A stretch of 64,000 nt of DNA from Whalleya microplaca (GCA_022497155.1 MU385735.1:62001-126000), one strand, 5' to 3'. Shown: positions 11,389-22,900, numbered from the stretch's first letter. Translations and numbers: made by a program. The notes: generated from the sequence alone by a model not told the origin.

Positions 11389-12181
11389 TAATAATAAAGC
11401 TTATTTTATTAATTATTAATTATTAATTATTATCGAGAATAATTATAAACTTTTATTTTATATATAACCGATATTGAAATTATCGCATTTGCGAACCCGC
11501 AAAAAGACTTTAAAACCCGAAAGTACCGGATTAGTATATTTTATACCGAAACGATATATTATATTAGTAATAGCGCGTATATTTAAAAAACGTATAGCTA
11601 ATAAAAAGCGCGCCCGGAAAAAAGTACGCTTTTTTTTTACCCGATTTAAAACGGAACCTGCCGTAACTTAATTATATATATGATTCCGATTTAAAAAGTC
11701 GCTTTTATTTAAATAATACTTATAGTTTTAAAACGCCTACTATATCGGCAATTTTAAATAACGAAAAAAAACGGAAATAAAAAAATTTAAGAGGTTCGGA
11801 AAACCCTCGTTAAATTCCGAAAAAGTTTTAATAAAAAAGCTATAAAAAATTAATTTACGAAAAAACTTTAATAAAGCTAAATAAGTCTTACTAATAAACT
11901 TTAAATAATATAACCGAATTATATATTAATATAAAAAATAGCCTTTTTATACTTTCTTTATTATTAATATAGCTAGGTTATAAAAAATAGTTTAAAATAA
12001 AAGGCGCTATAAATGCTACTTAATTTAAAAATATATACGCTTACTTGGAAGCTTTATTTCAGGAATTTAAATAGCGAGCCTTTATATTAATAGCGTATTA
12101 ATATTAAATAACGTAAGTATATTATTTAATATATAAATAAAGTAACGCTATTAAAATATTACGCCATTAAAGATTTAATTT
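11389..12181 (+). pseudogene. G1 gag, first part (first G1 element)
   Basis: This stretch is collinear with 30417-31170 of the second G1 element, differing mainly at RIP-type sites. An open frame at 11474-11671 encodes a 65-residue basic peptide with IANKKRARKKVR; the same peptide series (PKKRVANKKRARKKVG) is present in the second copy near 30560. The frame is therefore probably real gag leader coding rather than chance, though it is broken on either side. At 12181 the sequence is cut by the G3 3' LTR after the target AATTT. The continuation lies at 20522 running backwards, because of the inversion described in the findings. Confidence 0.7.
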
Positions 12182-12372
12182 TATAAAAGGCCGTTACGTT
12201 AAGATGTAATTTTATAGTGCTAAATAAGTGTTTATTTTTTAACTAAAGAAAAAAAGAAAATTAAAAAGGTATATCGGTATAGCTTGAGAGTATTTATATT
12301 AAATTTCGAGAGCTGTGTTGTTATATTAGTTTATGATCGCCGATATTTCTTATTACGGTATAGCTTATTATA
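12182..12372 (-). repeat. G3 3' LTR, 191 bp
   Basis: It is the reverse complement of the repeats at 20523-20713 and 54684-54874, all exactly 191 bp. The left flank is AATTT (12177-12181). On the minus strand a polypurine tract adjoins its start, marking it as the 3' LTR of a minus-sense element. Its 5' partner now lies in the opposite orientation at 20523, explained by the inversion. Confidence 0.88.
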
Positions 12373-12387
12373 TTACCCCCCTTTTTA
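12373..12387 (-). promoter_or_regulatory. Polypurine tract of G3
   Basis: The minus strand reads TAAAAAGGGGGGTAA directly before the 191-bp LTR. This is the expected priming site for plus-strand DNA and fixes the sense of this piece of G3 as minus. Confidence 0.75.
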
Positions 12388-12826
12388 TTTTTGTGCGATT
12401 ATATCGCGTCCTTTATACCCGAGCGTAAAGTATATTTAGCTTCCCGTTAATTATTAGCGTTTTTAATTATTAATTATTTATTTTATTATTAATTAAAGCC
12501 GGTTCGGGAAATAATATAAAAATGTTTTTATAAAAAAAAATCTTTTGTTATAAAGGTTTTTAATTTTACGCTATTATTAATTAATCGAGTATAAAATAAA
12601 CGCGTGTAAAATTAAAGCTTAATTTCCGTTTTTAATTAGTTTTTTATTCGGTAATTAAACTTATTTTTAAATTAATAAGTCGATTCCCGCTTCTAATTAG
12701 TTTATGCGCGTAATTAACGTAATATATAATTAGCTTTTATAATTAGCCGCGTGATTAATTTTTTTTTTAAAATTGCTTAAATATTCCGGGCTTTTTCCGA
12801 AATTTTTTTTCTTTTTTTAGGCTATT
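12388..12826 (-). other. G3 3' non-coding end
   Basis: This lies between the G3 polypurine tract and A2 and has no coding motif that I can see. By the inversion model it joins the sequence ending at 27281, which is the lysine-rich 3' end of G3. The flank CTATT at 12822-12826 is the left target duplication of the A insertion. Confidence 0.6.
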
Positions 12827-13081
12827 TGTCACGGCACAGGGCCTGTGGGGTGCTGTAAGGCCCTGTAAGCTGTGCAGCTACAGGGCACCCCACTAGGCCC
12901 CTTATACGTGACCTATTAAACCACAGGCTTAGTTAGCTAGATTAAATAAGTAGGTGAGGAGGTTTTTTTAAATTAGGCTGTCATATAGTAATTAGCTGAC
13001 TTTTTATTTCTTACCTTATTATTTTATAGTAATATATATTTATTACTTAATACGCGCTGCCTTTTTTCTTAAGCCGTTATA
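12827..13081 (+). repeat. A2 5' LTR, 255 bp
   Basis: It begins TGTCACGGCACAGGGCC and ends AAGCCGTTATA. It contains a strong hairpin (12846-12892). The interior starts TAATAATAAGGTCC, conserved among A copies. Confidence 0.9.
12846..12892 (+). repeat. Conserved hairpin in the A-family LTR
   Basis: The outer arms TGGGGTGC (12846-12853) and GCACCCCA (12885-12892) and the inner arms CCCTGTA (12861-12867) and TACAGGG (12879-12885) fold around the near-palindrome AGCTGTGCAGCT. The same layout is visible in all eight A LTRs, more or less damaged by RIP. Being in the LTR it may lie in the transcript's terminal repeat; that role is inference. Confidence 0.6.
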
Positions 13082-14769
13082 TAATAATAAGGTCCTTTGG
13101 CGCTAAATTTAGCTGATTCCGCTATTATATTTATTTAGCGCTCTTTTTAATTAGCGTGGTTAATTAGTTACCTGTTGATTTTTTTTTTCGATCGGTATAG
13201 TCGATTAGTTACTTATTAATAACCTGTAATATAGTCGATTAGTTACTTATTAATAACCTTTTATACCGGTATAGTCGATTAGTTATTTATTAGTTACTTT
13301 TTTCTTTTATTAGTACCTTATCCGAACGTATTATACGTATTAATAGCTTAGTTTTAAAGAGTATATAGTTCGTTAAAAAGCTTTATATTAAAAGATAGTA
13401 TCGGCGTAATTAATTAGTTACCCGCTATATCTTATCGGATCTCGTTATATTAAATACGTATAGTAATATTTAACTATTTAGCGCTAAATTATGTCTGTTA
13501 TTTTTGCCGACCTTATTTTTTAAATACTTTTCTCGGTCCGAAATTATATTTAGGTACGGCGGATCCGATTTTTTTTACCCGTTATTTAGCGATTAGTTAC
13601 GGCAGCATAGCTATTTTTTTACTTATTTCTAGTAATTAGTTACGGCGAGTTATTTTTTTTTTACTTTTTTATATATTAATTTTGGCGATTAGTTACGGCA
13701 GTATATATGTTATTTTTATTACGCTAATATAGCGATTAGTTGCGGTAGCGTAATTTCTATTAGTTAACGGTGGATTTTATATAGAGTTACTACTAATATT
13801 TAACGTTAAAGCTGTTTTTTTTTTAGCGCCGAGGCTTTATATAAAACCGATAGCTACTTTCGCGTAATAGTAATTCCTTATTATTTATATATAAATTTTA
13901 TTTTAAAAACGTTTGATTTAGTTATTTTTTAAAGCGAGTAAACGTTTGTTATTATTTAAGTATTTATAGTAATCTAGCCGGCTTAATATAATCCGTTAGA
14001 TTTTTTTACAAATTATATATATTTTATACTTTAACTTTTATTAGTAGTTTCGAAATTACGTATTTAAAGTGCCGACCGATTATTATTAAGCTTTTTTTTT
14101 AATAGCTCGATTCGATAACTTTTTTTAATATGCTAATACTATATTTTACGGCTTTATTAATTGATAATTACGGATGCTGGTCCGGCGATAGCGCTATCCG
14201 AGCTTATTTAGTTCGATAGATCGTTAGTTTAGTATATTTTATAGCGAAATTTAATATGCTGGGATATTTTTGACGCGATTCCCGATATGTTTAAGCATAT
14301 TTAACCTCCAAGCGTATTTAATATTTTTGTTACAGCCTAATACCTGCTATTATATAGCTATTATATAAAATACTATAAGATTATACCGGTTCCGATATTA
14401 TATAATATTTTAAGGCTTATAGCAGCAGAAGGTAGGGATTTAAGGGGGTAAATAAGTTACAATAGTTGTTATATAGTAGTAGTAATAGCTAATTTAGCAG
14501 TTAATTATAGTGGTCGATATTAAGTGGTTATGGAAGAATATAGTGGATTAACTAAATTTTATAAAAGATTTAATTTTTAAAATTTTGACAAATTTATTTA
14601 ATGCTAATGTTAAGGTATATATAAATTTGGTGTGCTATAATATAAGGGTAAATAAGGTCGAAAAATCACCTTTTTAGGGCAGTGGTAATTAGGTTAATCT
14701 CTATATATACTAGGTGCGCTATAAGCTAGCTATTATTAGCTGTTATATATAGTGGATTTAGGGGGGTAA

Positions 14770-15024
14770 TATTACGGCATAAGGCCTGTGGGGTGCTATA
14801 AGGCCCTATAAGCTGTGTAGCTATAGGGTACCTTATTAGGTCCCTTACATGTGACCTGTTGAACTACAGGCTTAGTTAGCTAAATTAGATAAGCAGGTAA
14901 GGAGGTTTTCTTAGGTTAGGCTGTTATATAGCAATTAGCTGACTTTTTACTCCTTACCTTATTATTTTATAGTAATATATACCTATTATTTAACACGCGC
15001 CGCCTTTTTCCTTAAGCCGTCACA
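14770..15024 (+). repeat. A2 3' LTR, 255 bp
   Basis: It begins TATTACGGCATAAGG, the RIPped form of TGTCACGGCACAGGG, directly after the tract GGGGGGTAA. It ends AAGCCGTCACA. Confidence 0.9.
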
Positions 15025-16446
15025 AGAAGTAATTTCTAATCGATATAAATAATTTTCTATTTATTTTATTTTATAGTGTTATCGAGTTATTAAGTAGCTT
15101 AATTTATTAGTTAGTCGGTTTGTTAATTATACTTTTTTAATAATATATACCTGGTTTTTTATACCGAAATCGGGTTTACATCGCTTCCGGTTAGCTTAAT
15201 TTGCCATTTATAGTTAAGCTTTTTTATCTGGCGTTATATTTATTAAAGGTAAGTTTAAATATATTTAATAAATTGTTATGTCTTTTTACGATTTAGCTAT
15301 TTTTTATAGATTTTAGGGAAAGATTTTCCGTACGTTTTTTCCAGTTAAATAATATATTTATAGTGCGCCTATAAGTTACTTTTAATAGCGTTAGTTTTTC
15401 CAGTAATTTATAAGGTAAAATAGCTTATACGGCATTTATGGCGGGAATAATTTCCAATTAATTATTTTAAAAGTAATTTATAAAAGGTCGTAAATATTAA
15501 TCGAGATATTTATTTATCATTTCGGCTTAGCTAGCGGTTTACGAGTATTTTAAAGATAATAATTTCTATTTAATCCCGAAGATTTTAAAAAGTTTACTTA
15601 TAAAGTTAAAAATAAATTAAGGGCTTTTATCCGAAACGATAAATAAAGGAATTCCGTAAACACGGAAAGGTTTATTATAATATATACGCGTAATATTTTT
15701 AGCGGTAGCGGTTTTTTTATATAAGATAGTTTATAGCTTTTTTTTTAAATAATTTATAATTACTAATATATTATTATATCTCTGTTTATTTTCGGATATA
15801 GATTTAAAATTTATAATAATATAGTCTTATATTTAATTAAGTACCGGTAGGAAATATAATAATCCCGGTATTTTATTTCTAGGTAGTTTAGATAAAAAGT
15901 AAAGGCAATTAGCTATATATATATTTATATTTCTATTTAAGCCTAGCTATTAATATTATATTTTAACTATTAGATTTATTTTATAACGTCCGGAATATAT
16001 TATTAAAATCCGGGTATATATTTTAGTTAAAAATTTAATTCGGAAATAATTTTAGCGCTAATAATTACTCGGCTTTAATATAGTATTAGTTCTTAAGTTA
16101 TTTATTAATCGGAATTATATTTAATTTCCCGAACTTTTTTGCGGTATACCTTTAAGTTTAGGTCTTTTTTATTAGCTTTTAAAATCTTATTAATAAGTAT
16201 TATACTTAATAACTTAAATATGTTTACCTCGGCGAGATTTATTATATAAATATACAGTACTTTATTTAATTTATTTAACTCGTTTATAGCTAGTACGTAT
16301 TCGGTTATAACCTCCGAATCGGGCATTTTTTAAAAAATAGTTATCGTACGGTAAATTTTTTTTTTTTTACTTTTGCGTACGCTTTATATCCTTAAACCGG
16401 GAAAAAATATCTGCCAGTCCGTTTTCCAATCCTGGTTAATACGTAA
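15025..16446 (-). pseudogene. G1 integrase (first G1 element), RIP-inactivated and inverted
   Basis: The minus strand is collinear with 34850-35228 plus 48484-49530 of the second G1 element, without the E insertion. It starts with the RNase H/integrase linker: an unbroken frame of 73 codons at 16326-16105 reads ...INELNKLNKVLYIYIINLAEVN..., the same series as 34985-35190. The core contains AEMINKYLD-YLRPFINYF at about 15480-15420 (minus), matching Ty3/Gypsy integrases (A-EIVNKYLEQRLRPFINYF type). At 15025 it stops at the A2 boundary with flank CTTCT. The last third continues at 29488 on the plus strand. Reverse transcriptase is missing from this element because of a deletion at H1. Confidence 0.8.
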
Positions 16447-17273
16447 CAGGGTTATAATTAAGTCATTAGATTTAATGACTTAAGTTAGTCAAGCTTATGA
16501 CTTAAGTCAAGCTAGTTAGTTAGCTATCTAACTAAGACTAGTGCAAGTTAGTCAGGTAATTAACTAAAACTAACTTGCTTAAGGTAGTTAGTCACTTAAA
16601 AATGACTAATAACTTATTAAGAAATTGCTTTTTTTATAAAATTTAAAAAATTAAATACCGCTTTAAATATTATATATATATTAACTTTAAATTAACTTAT
16701 AGTATTACTTTATTACTTTATAACTAATAAAGTTAAAATAGTAATTTTACTTACTAAAATGAGCTAATTAATTAGATATTAAAATAATTTAATTTAAAAT
16801 CTTCCAATTTGTCGTTAAAACACCTTTCCTGAAATTCGCTATAATAAATTAAATATCTTTTTTATTATAATACTTATTAAAGCCGTTTTTGACTTACTAT
16901 AACCATATTATATGATATAATTATTAACGGTAAAAAGGTTATAATATTATTTAAATTTGTAAAGTTATTTTTATATTGAAAACATTTAATTTAAAACTTT
17001 TTAATTTGTCGTTTAAGTATGTTTTTAAAAAATAGTTGTAATAAATTTCATATCTCCTTTATTATAATAAATATTACAACCCTTTTTAGTTTATTATTCG
17101 TATATTATATATTATAAATATTAACGCTAAAATTATATTATTATATATTAAACTAAATAGATTATAGTAATATTAAAAATATTTAATTTGAAAAATTCCA
17201 ATTTGTTATTTAAGCACGTTTATTAAAAAATCACTATAATAAATGAAATATCTTTTTAAATATAATATAAAAT

Positions 17274-17446
17274 TAATACAAATAGTATAAAGTGAAGTAG
17301 TATATTATACGAAAGATAAGGATCTAGTATTTAAGTTATAGCTCCGCTATAACTTAAATACTTAGGATCTTTTATTTTTTTATTTACTTTATTTTATTTA
17401 AGCTAAATTAGCCTTAAAGGTTAGGGGCCCGTAAGGTCCTATATTA
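17274..17446 (-). repeat. D 3' LTR, 173 bp
   Basis: It starts TAATACAAATAG and ends TATATTA, parallel to 18504-18676. It contains a palindromic block around GTTATAGCTCCGCTATAAC (about 17334-17352). Confidence 0.88.
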
Positions 17447-17559
17447 AATGCCGGGGGATAAGAAAAATTTTATTACTTTTAACAAGTCTCTTTAAAATTA
17501 CGTAAGATTTTAAGATTTACGGGGGCAACTTTTAGGTCGCTTATTAATTATAATTTTAT

Positions 17560-18480
17560 TAAAAGCTAAATTAAGGTTAGCTTAAATATTTACCTTATAT
17601 AATGCCGCTTTTTTACGCGGCCGGCCGCGGGCTTTTTTAAATATAGTTTTGTTATTTTTATTATTAATTCCCGCTTTATTTTTAGCCTGTTTTACTGTTA
17701 TACAACTTTTTTTAGCGTTTTTAGTCTTCGGTAATAAGTTCCGGTAACTTGCGTAATTATTATTCCGATTTTTAGCTATTATTATAATGTTTATATCTTT
17801 TTTATTTTATTAAATAGTTAAATTTGTTGCGTTTATAGTTTAGGGTATATTTTATAATAATTTCGGTTTTATAGCTATTTCTGTCCTTTTTATTAAAATC
17901 TTTTTATTTATTTTTAACGGGTTTAAAAAATAGCGCATATTTATAAAAAGGGTTTTCGCTATTAGGTTTAAGTAATAAATAAGTTATTAAAATGATAAAG
18001 TAAATACCGATATTTTTATTACCAAAATCGAGTTTATATATAAGACGTTTTATACGTTTTTTAACTTTTTATAATCCGTGCCTTTATTATAAGTCCTTTT
18101 TAGGAAGCTTACCGGGTAAATAGTACCCGTTATATAAATTTAAATATATATTATCCCCTTCGTTAAATTTTATAGCCTTATACTTAATATCGTATAGGCG
18201 TTTGGCTCAGGCTATAGCGAAATCTATAAATAGCTTAATATCTTTACGGAGGTGTTTTTTAAAAAATCGAATGCTCTGGTATTCCTCCGTATTTACGGCG
18301 GTTAAAGCGTCATTAGGTCTAGGTGCAGCTCGCGGGCGATCCGGCCCCGTTAGTTATTGTAATAAACCTTATAAAAAACGTATGCGACGGCGCGGTCCGG
18401 ATCAAAATGTCGGTTAGAGTATTAGCCTTATAAAGAAAAATACGCCGATCCTAAATCCGATGGTTATAATGACTGTAATA
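17560..18480 (-). pseudogene. D: integrase C-terminus, chromodomain and AT-hook remnant
   Basis: The minus strand, read through a few stops, gives a long series from about 18400 to 17560. First comes KRLYDIKYKAIKFNEGD, then IYLNLYNGYYLPGK, the C-terminal box of chromovirus integrases. Near 17835-17740 NYLIK-KRYKHYNNS-KSE follows, a chromodomain core with its Trp codons now stops. Near 17638-17603 KKARGRPRKKAA contains the RGRP core of an AT-hook. Before the integrase box an unusual RPRAAPRPNDA-type stretch suggests a fusion left by internal deletion. Frames on the plus strand here, including 18202-18417, are complements of this coding strand. Stops are fewer than in neighbouring elements, hinting at a younger insertion. 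Confidence 0.7.
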
Positions 18481-18488
18481 AAACAAAA

Positions 18489-18501
18489 GCAGGTGCTACC
18501 A
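18489..18501 (-). promoter_or_regulatory. Primer-binding site of D
   Basis: The minus strand reads TGGTAGCACCTGC two bases after the 5' LTR. The implied tRNA 3' end is GCAGGTGCTACCA, with an acceptor stem ending U72-A73-CCA; a first-pair A1:U72 is the mark of eukaryotic initiator tRNA-Met. E carries the same site in mutated form (48316-48332). Confidence 0.7.
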
Positions 18502-18503
18502 TT

Positions 18504-18676
18504 TAATACAAATAATATAGGGTAAAGTAGTATATTATATATAAGATAGAGATTTAGCATTTAGGTTATAGCGGAGCTATAACCTAAATGCTTAAAATCT
18601 TTTATTTTTTTATCTACTTTATTTTATTTAAGCTAAGCTAGCCTTAAGGGTTAAGGGCCCGTAAGGCCCCGTATTA
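18504..18676 (-). repeat. D 5' LTR, 173 bp
   Basis: It starts TAATACAAATAA and ends CGTATTA, flanked by AAAAT. It has the same length as its partner, with differences mostly of RIP type. Confidence 0.88.
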
Positions 18677-19015
18677 AAAATATTATTTTTACTTATAATT
18701 TATTAATAATACATTATATTATAATTATTAAACTTAAAATAAAAATTATACCTTTTAAATTAAATAAATTATATAAAAGTTTAAATAATTATTAAAAAAA
18801 TCACAAAAGCTTGGCTAGTCATTAGTCATTTTTAAGTCACTAATTAACTGACTTATAAATGACTTAAGTTAGTTAGTCACTTGATTAAAACTAGCTTAAT
18901 TAGTTAGCAAGTTTAACTAAAATTAGCTTAGTTAATTATAACCTTTAATTAAAACTAGCAAGTTAATTAGTGACTAAAAAATAACTAATGACTTAAGTTA
19001 TTTATCATAACCCTA

Positions 19016-20522
19016 AATATAGCTATATTAATTAGCTATATTATATTATTATTAAACCTATTAATTTGTTACGGCTTAAATCTTATATCGTAAGTAATGT
19101 TAGTAATTTTAAAAGTCGTTTTACGAAACGTATGCTTATAAATATATAATTATTTACTTCTATATTCACTAATATATTATGTATAATTAATAAAAGTTTA
19201 TTATAAGTTATTATATATAAGGCTAGTAATAAGTTTCTTTTTAAATACCGATTTAAAAAATCAAATGGAATTTTGCCGATGTCGATATTTATTACTAATA
19301 ATATATTTTTTAAGATAAAGTTTAATTGCCTTAAAGTAGTTTTTTAGCTAATTGTCTTTAGGTGTAAATAATTTTTAAGCGTTAAATTCCGGGGTGTTTA
19401 TACGGGTTATAATTACGTTAAGTCAACCTGCTTTTAATTTGGTATATTTAATTTTATAAGAGTAATTAAATATAATATGATTTTTTTAATAATAAATAAA
19501 GTATTATTTTATTTCAATAAATATAAATCGATTAGCGTTATTAGTTAGTCATTTTTAAATTTTAGTTTCCCGATTTATTAATTTTTAAAAGCGCTATATT
19601 TTAATTGTTTTATATATTTGCTATATTTTTATTATTTATAGAAATATTTTTAATAAAGGTTTTATTTATTAATTTTTTGCTTTTGTTTTTCTCCGGTTAG
19701 GTTTTTTTGCCACCTTTTTTATTTAAGTAATGCGATTGCGATAATAATTATAGTTATATTACTAAATAATTTTATAAAATACCGCAAAATCTAATACTAG
19801 ATTATAATATTTATTAATAACGAGTATATTAAAACGGTCGGGTAGTTTTCCGAATAGGTTTTTTTTGTAATGTCGCGGGAATTATAAATTAAGCTTATAA
19901 AACGAACGAACTTTAAATGAAAGGTATTAAAATAATCCGGCTTTTTTATTTCGTATTTATCATATTTAATTAGTGCCTTATTATATTTATTAGGGTTTTT
20001 ATATTTCTCATTTATATATTATAATATTTCGTCCGCTATTATTAATAAAAAAAGTTTATATTTGTTTTTTTATAAATAAATAAAGCTATTCGGTTATATT
20101 ATCATTTATATAATCTAATATATAAAAACGTTTTTCCGTTTTTAAATAAAATATATTTATTTTAGCTATTAGCTTATTTTTTATTTATATTTTTTAACAT
20201 ATATCACCGATTTTACGCTTATTATTAGTAGGTTTATTATCTGTAAATATAAATAAGTCCGGTAATTTAACGCGATATAATTTTCTTTCCGTTAATATTA
20301 TATTAGATATACTTATATATAACATACCGGGTATTTTAGTTATAAGGTAAAGTACGTTTTCGGGGGCTTTAACGTTTAAAACAACCTGTTATATTATTAA
20401 AGTAACGCGTTATTACTAAATAATAATCTTTTTTAAATTTTTTAGTTAATTTTTCTTTTTTTTAATTAAGATATTTAAAGTGTTATTTATTATACCTGTT
20501 TTTTTAATTAAATACTTAAATT
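19016..20522 (-). pseudogene. G1 gag, second part (first G1 element), inverted
   Basis: The minus strand runs collinear with about 31155-32668 of the second G1 element. At 20522 it begins exactly where 12181 leaves off: after removing the duplicated AATTT, the joined text GATTTAATTTAAGTATT aligns to GATTTAGTTTAAATATT at 31151. At 19016 it abuts H1. Gag would form the particle shell; no capsid motif is readable. The separation of the halves by 8 kb and the strand switch are explained by a G3 insertion followed by inversion. Confidence 0.75.
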
Positions 20523-20713
20523 TATAATGGGCTATGCCGTAGTAAGGAATATCGGCGATTGTAAGCCGATATAGTAGCACGGTTCTCGAGACCTAATATA
20601 AATGCTCTCGAGCTATGCCGATATACCTTTTTAAAAAAAAAAATTTCTTTAGTTAAAAAATAAACACTTATTTAGTATCATAAAATTACATTTTAGCGTA
20701 ACGGCTTTTTATA
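20523..20713 (+). repeat. G3 5' LTR, 191 bp
   Basis: It starts TATAATGGGCTATGCCG and ends CGGCTTTTTATA. The left flank AAATT is the reverse complement of the flank AATTT beside the 3' LTR at 12182, giving a perfect 5-base target duplication once the inversion is undone. A gag-like ATG follows 47 bases later. Confidence 0.88.
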
Positions 20714-20759
20714 TATTTTCTAACTTACTAACTCTTAAGCTAGATTAAAACAAATTAAA

Positions 20760-22900
20760 ATGTCAAAAGAAGTTTTAAAGCAGCCCCTTAATAATCCGGA
20801 AATACCGTTAGCGAGATACACGGAAATATTAAATACTTAGGTCCGTTAGATTTCTACCCGCCTCGAGAAATACATATATATAATATTAGAAATAATATTA
20901 AAAAATAATTCGGAGAAATAACGACTAAAACGAGTAGTTTATAAATAAAAACTAAAAAAATAATAAAACGAACTATTATAATATTAAACGGTTTTAAAAA
21001 AACGGCTATAAAAAATCTCGACCTATTAATTATATAAAACCCGAGTATAATAAAAAGTGCTCCCGCATAAAACCCTCGGGATTTTTAAAAACCCTAAAAA
21101 GAGCTAGCTTAAATAAATATAAACCTTTAGCTAAAAAACCGTTAAGTATTTTTAATACCCGCCTTAATAATTACTATAGCCCCGGTATTTAAGCGCAAAC
21201 TATTATTATAGCCCAAGAAATTTAAGGGCGAGCGTAACCGTTATTCTATATAAAAATATTAATAAAATATAAACTTTAAAAAAATACGGAATTTATAAAA
21301 GGAGATTAAAATAAATAATATAATATTTATAAGCGGCTCGAAAATAACGTATAACGCGTAATAAAATTATATTATATTATAAAAAACCTAATAAAATATA
21401 CAATTTAATTTTTTAATACTTATTAAACGTTTATAAAAACTGTAATAAAGCTATTAAAGCAGGGGGCAAATTATATAAATATCGTTAATCCGTTAATTAA
21501 ATTTTTATATTTTTTATATTAACTTTAAGCGACTATTAATAAAAATAAAAAGTAATATATAAAATAATATAGTGAAATTTATATTTATCGAAAAAATAAT
21601 TAACGACAAATTTAAAAATGCGCTAATTTTAATAGCGTTACCGAATATTTATTAAAACTAGGTTTACTAAATAATAAATATCGTAGCCCGATTTAAAAAG
21701 TCGCTATTTTATTATAATAGGAATAATTTAAAAAACGAGATTACGCTAAATAAATTACCTTTTCCGGGCCTACTACATTTTACCCTTAATTGCCTTAAAA
21801 CTAATTATAAAGGCGATATATTAATAACCGGTATAATTACGTTAATAAAAAGCTAATAAACGAAATAAGTAATAATTAAAAAACGAAACGCTCGAATAAA
21901 GCGCGGAAAATACTTATAATATAAGAAAAAAAAGCTATTTATTTAAGAAATATATTTATTATTTAATAAAACTACCTACCTATATTAAAGTTAATATAAT
22001 AATAAGCTATAAATTTAAAAAAAATAATGCCGAAAAAATATTAAAAAAGCAAAAAGATAAATAGTTTTTAAATAAAATCGGGTTTAAAAATTTAACGTAA
22101 TAAAAAAATTAATATAATTAAGTAGTTTATAAACGGGAAATTTTTTATAATCGATATATATATATAAATTAATAACTATATATAAAAACTTTTATAAATT
22201 TAAGATATAAATATTATATTTTACTATTAATAAAACTATAATAAAACGCTTACAGTTATTGCGTATATTTATCCGGGAAAAAATAATAAAAAAAACTACT
22301 CGTAAAAAAATTTAAATATCTCGGGCATAATTTATAAGATAACTTATATAAAAGCTAATTTTAATAAATATACGTTAAAAATATTTACGTATATTATATT
22401 AAGGCTAAATTACCTTATAATATTAAAGAAAACCTTAAATAAAACGTAACCGGGTAATATATATAATATATAAATATATATTATATATAAAAGTTGCCGA
22501 AAATTTAAAAGTATAAAAAAAACACTCTTTAAAAATTATAAAAGTCTGTAAAACTCGGGAGGCACTTTATATTAATACGATATATTTCGTAAAAAAAAAT
22601 GAAAAAAGCTCGGAAATAAAAAAAGCTAGAAAAATAAGTAATTATTTAATAAACGGCTATATTTATTATTATATTAGCAATTAATAAAACTTTGGCGCTT
22701 AAAAAAACAAACGTTCGAAAGAATTTTTTTAATTAAAAAGCTAAAAAAAAGCAAGAATTTTGCGCCAAATCGCTTAAAAGCCGATTATAAAATTAACTTA
22801 AACCGTAATAAAGCGGGTAAAAAATTATTTACCTTTTAAAAACGATTATATAATATATTTCGAAAGAAATTATTAGCGTTATAAAAAATATTAATTAAGC
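20760..22900 (+). pseudogene. G3 gag and gag-pol linker, RIP-inactivated
   Basis: The frame starts at ATG 20760 and reads MSKEVLKQPLNNPEIPLARY before the first stop, which sits at a likely Gln or Trp codon. The start fits: it is the first ATG after the LTR and the following 29 codons are open. Downstream the frame is eroded. The length (about 2.1 kb before reverse transcriptase motifs) suits gag plus protease, but I could not place a zinc knuckle or the protease active site. G3 is the only element here whose gag, pol and both LTRs can all be located. Confidence 0.6.

Larger units (their letters stand above)
12827..15024 (+). mobile_element. A2: non-autonomous LTR retrotransposon, 2198 bp; left inversion breakpoint
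   Basis: LTRs of 255 bp (12827-13081 and 14770-15024) flank a non-coding interior. The polypurine tract GGGGGGTAA precedes the right LTR, so the sense is plus. Its immediate flanks (CTATT left, AGAAG right) do not match each other. They match, as reverse complements, the flanks of A3: left to left (AATAG), right to right (CTTTT, one C/T difference). A2 is thus one product of recombination between two inverted A copies. The left LTR is the least RIPped A LTR in the window. Confidence 0.92.
17274..18676 (-). mobile_element. D: internally deleted chromovirus-type LTR element, 1403 bp
   Basis: Two 173-bp LTRs (17274-17446 and 18504-18676) flank about 1.06 kb. The target duplication AAAAT is perfect (17269-17273 and 18677-18681), and H2 shows the empty site (near 36170). 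The minus strand next to the right LTR carries the primer-binding sequence TGGTAGCACCTGC, so the sense is minus. The interior encodes the end of a Gypsy integrase, a chromodomain and an AT-hook-like tail; gag, protease and reverse transcriptase are gone. It had to be mobilised in trans. Confidence 0.88.
16447..19015. mobile_element. H1: non-autonomous hAT-type element carrying D, 2569 bp
   Basis: The ends are CAGGGTTATAAT and, reversed, TAGGGTTATGAT, the RIPped forms of the H2 ends CAGGGTTGTGAT. Subterminal regions are crowded with GTTAGTC/GACTAAC and ACTTAAGT motifs. Removing D and its 5-base duplication leaves 1161 bp, close to H2 (1199 bp) and alignable along its length; no transposase frame is present. 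Unlike H2 it has no 8-base target duplication (ATACGTAA left, AATATAGC right). The G1 sequence on its two sides corresponds to positions about 2.2 kb apart in the second G1 copy, so a deletion ends exactly at this element. Confidence 0.85.

Noticed and set aside
12827..15024. A elements as DNA transposons with terminal inverted repeats, because the outer ends TGTCACGGC and GCCGTCACA are nearly mirror images.
   Set aside because: Each end belongs to one of two direct repeats of 243 to 257 bp, with a polypurine tract before one of them and 5-base target duplications, the structure of an LTR element.
18202..18417. Open frame of 71 codons on the plus strand.
   Set aside because: It lies opposite the minus-strand integrase/chromodomain remnant of D, which has recognisable motifs and agrees with the D primer-binding site.
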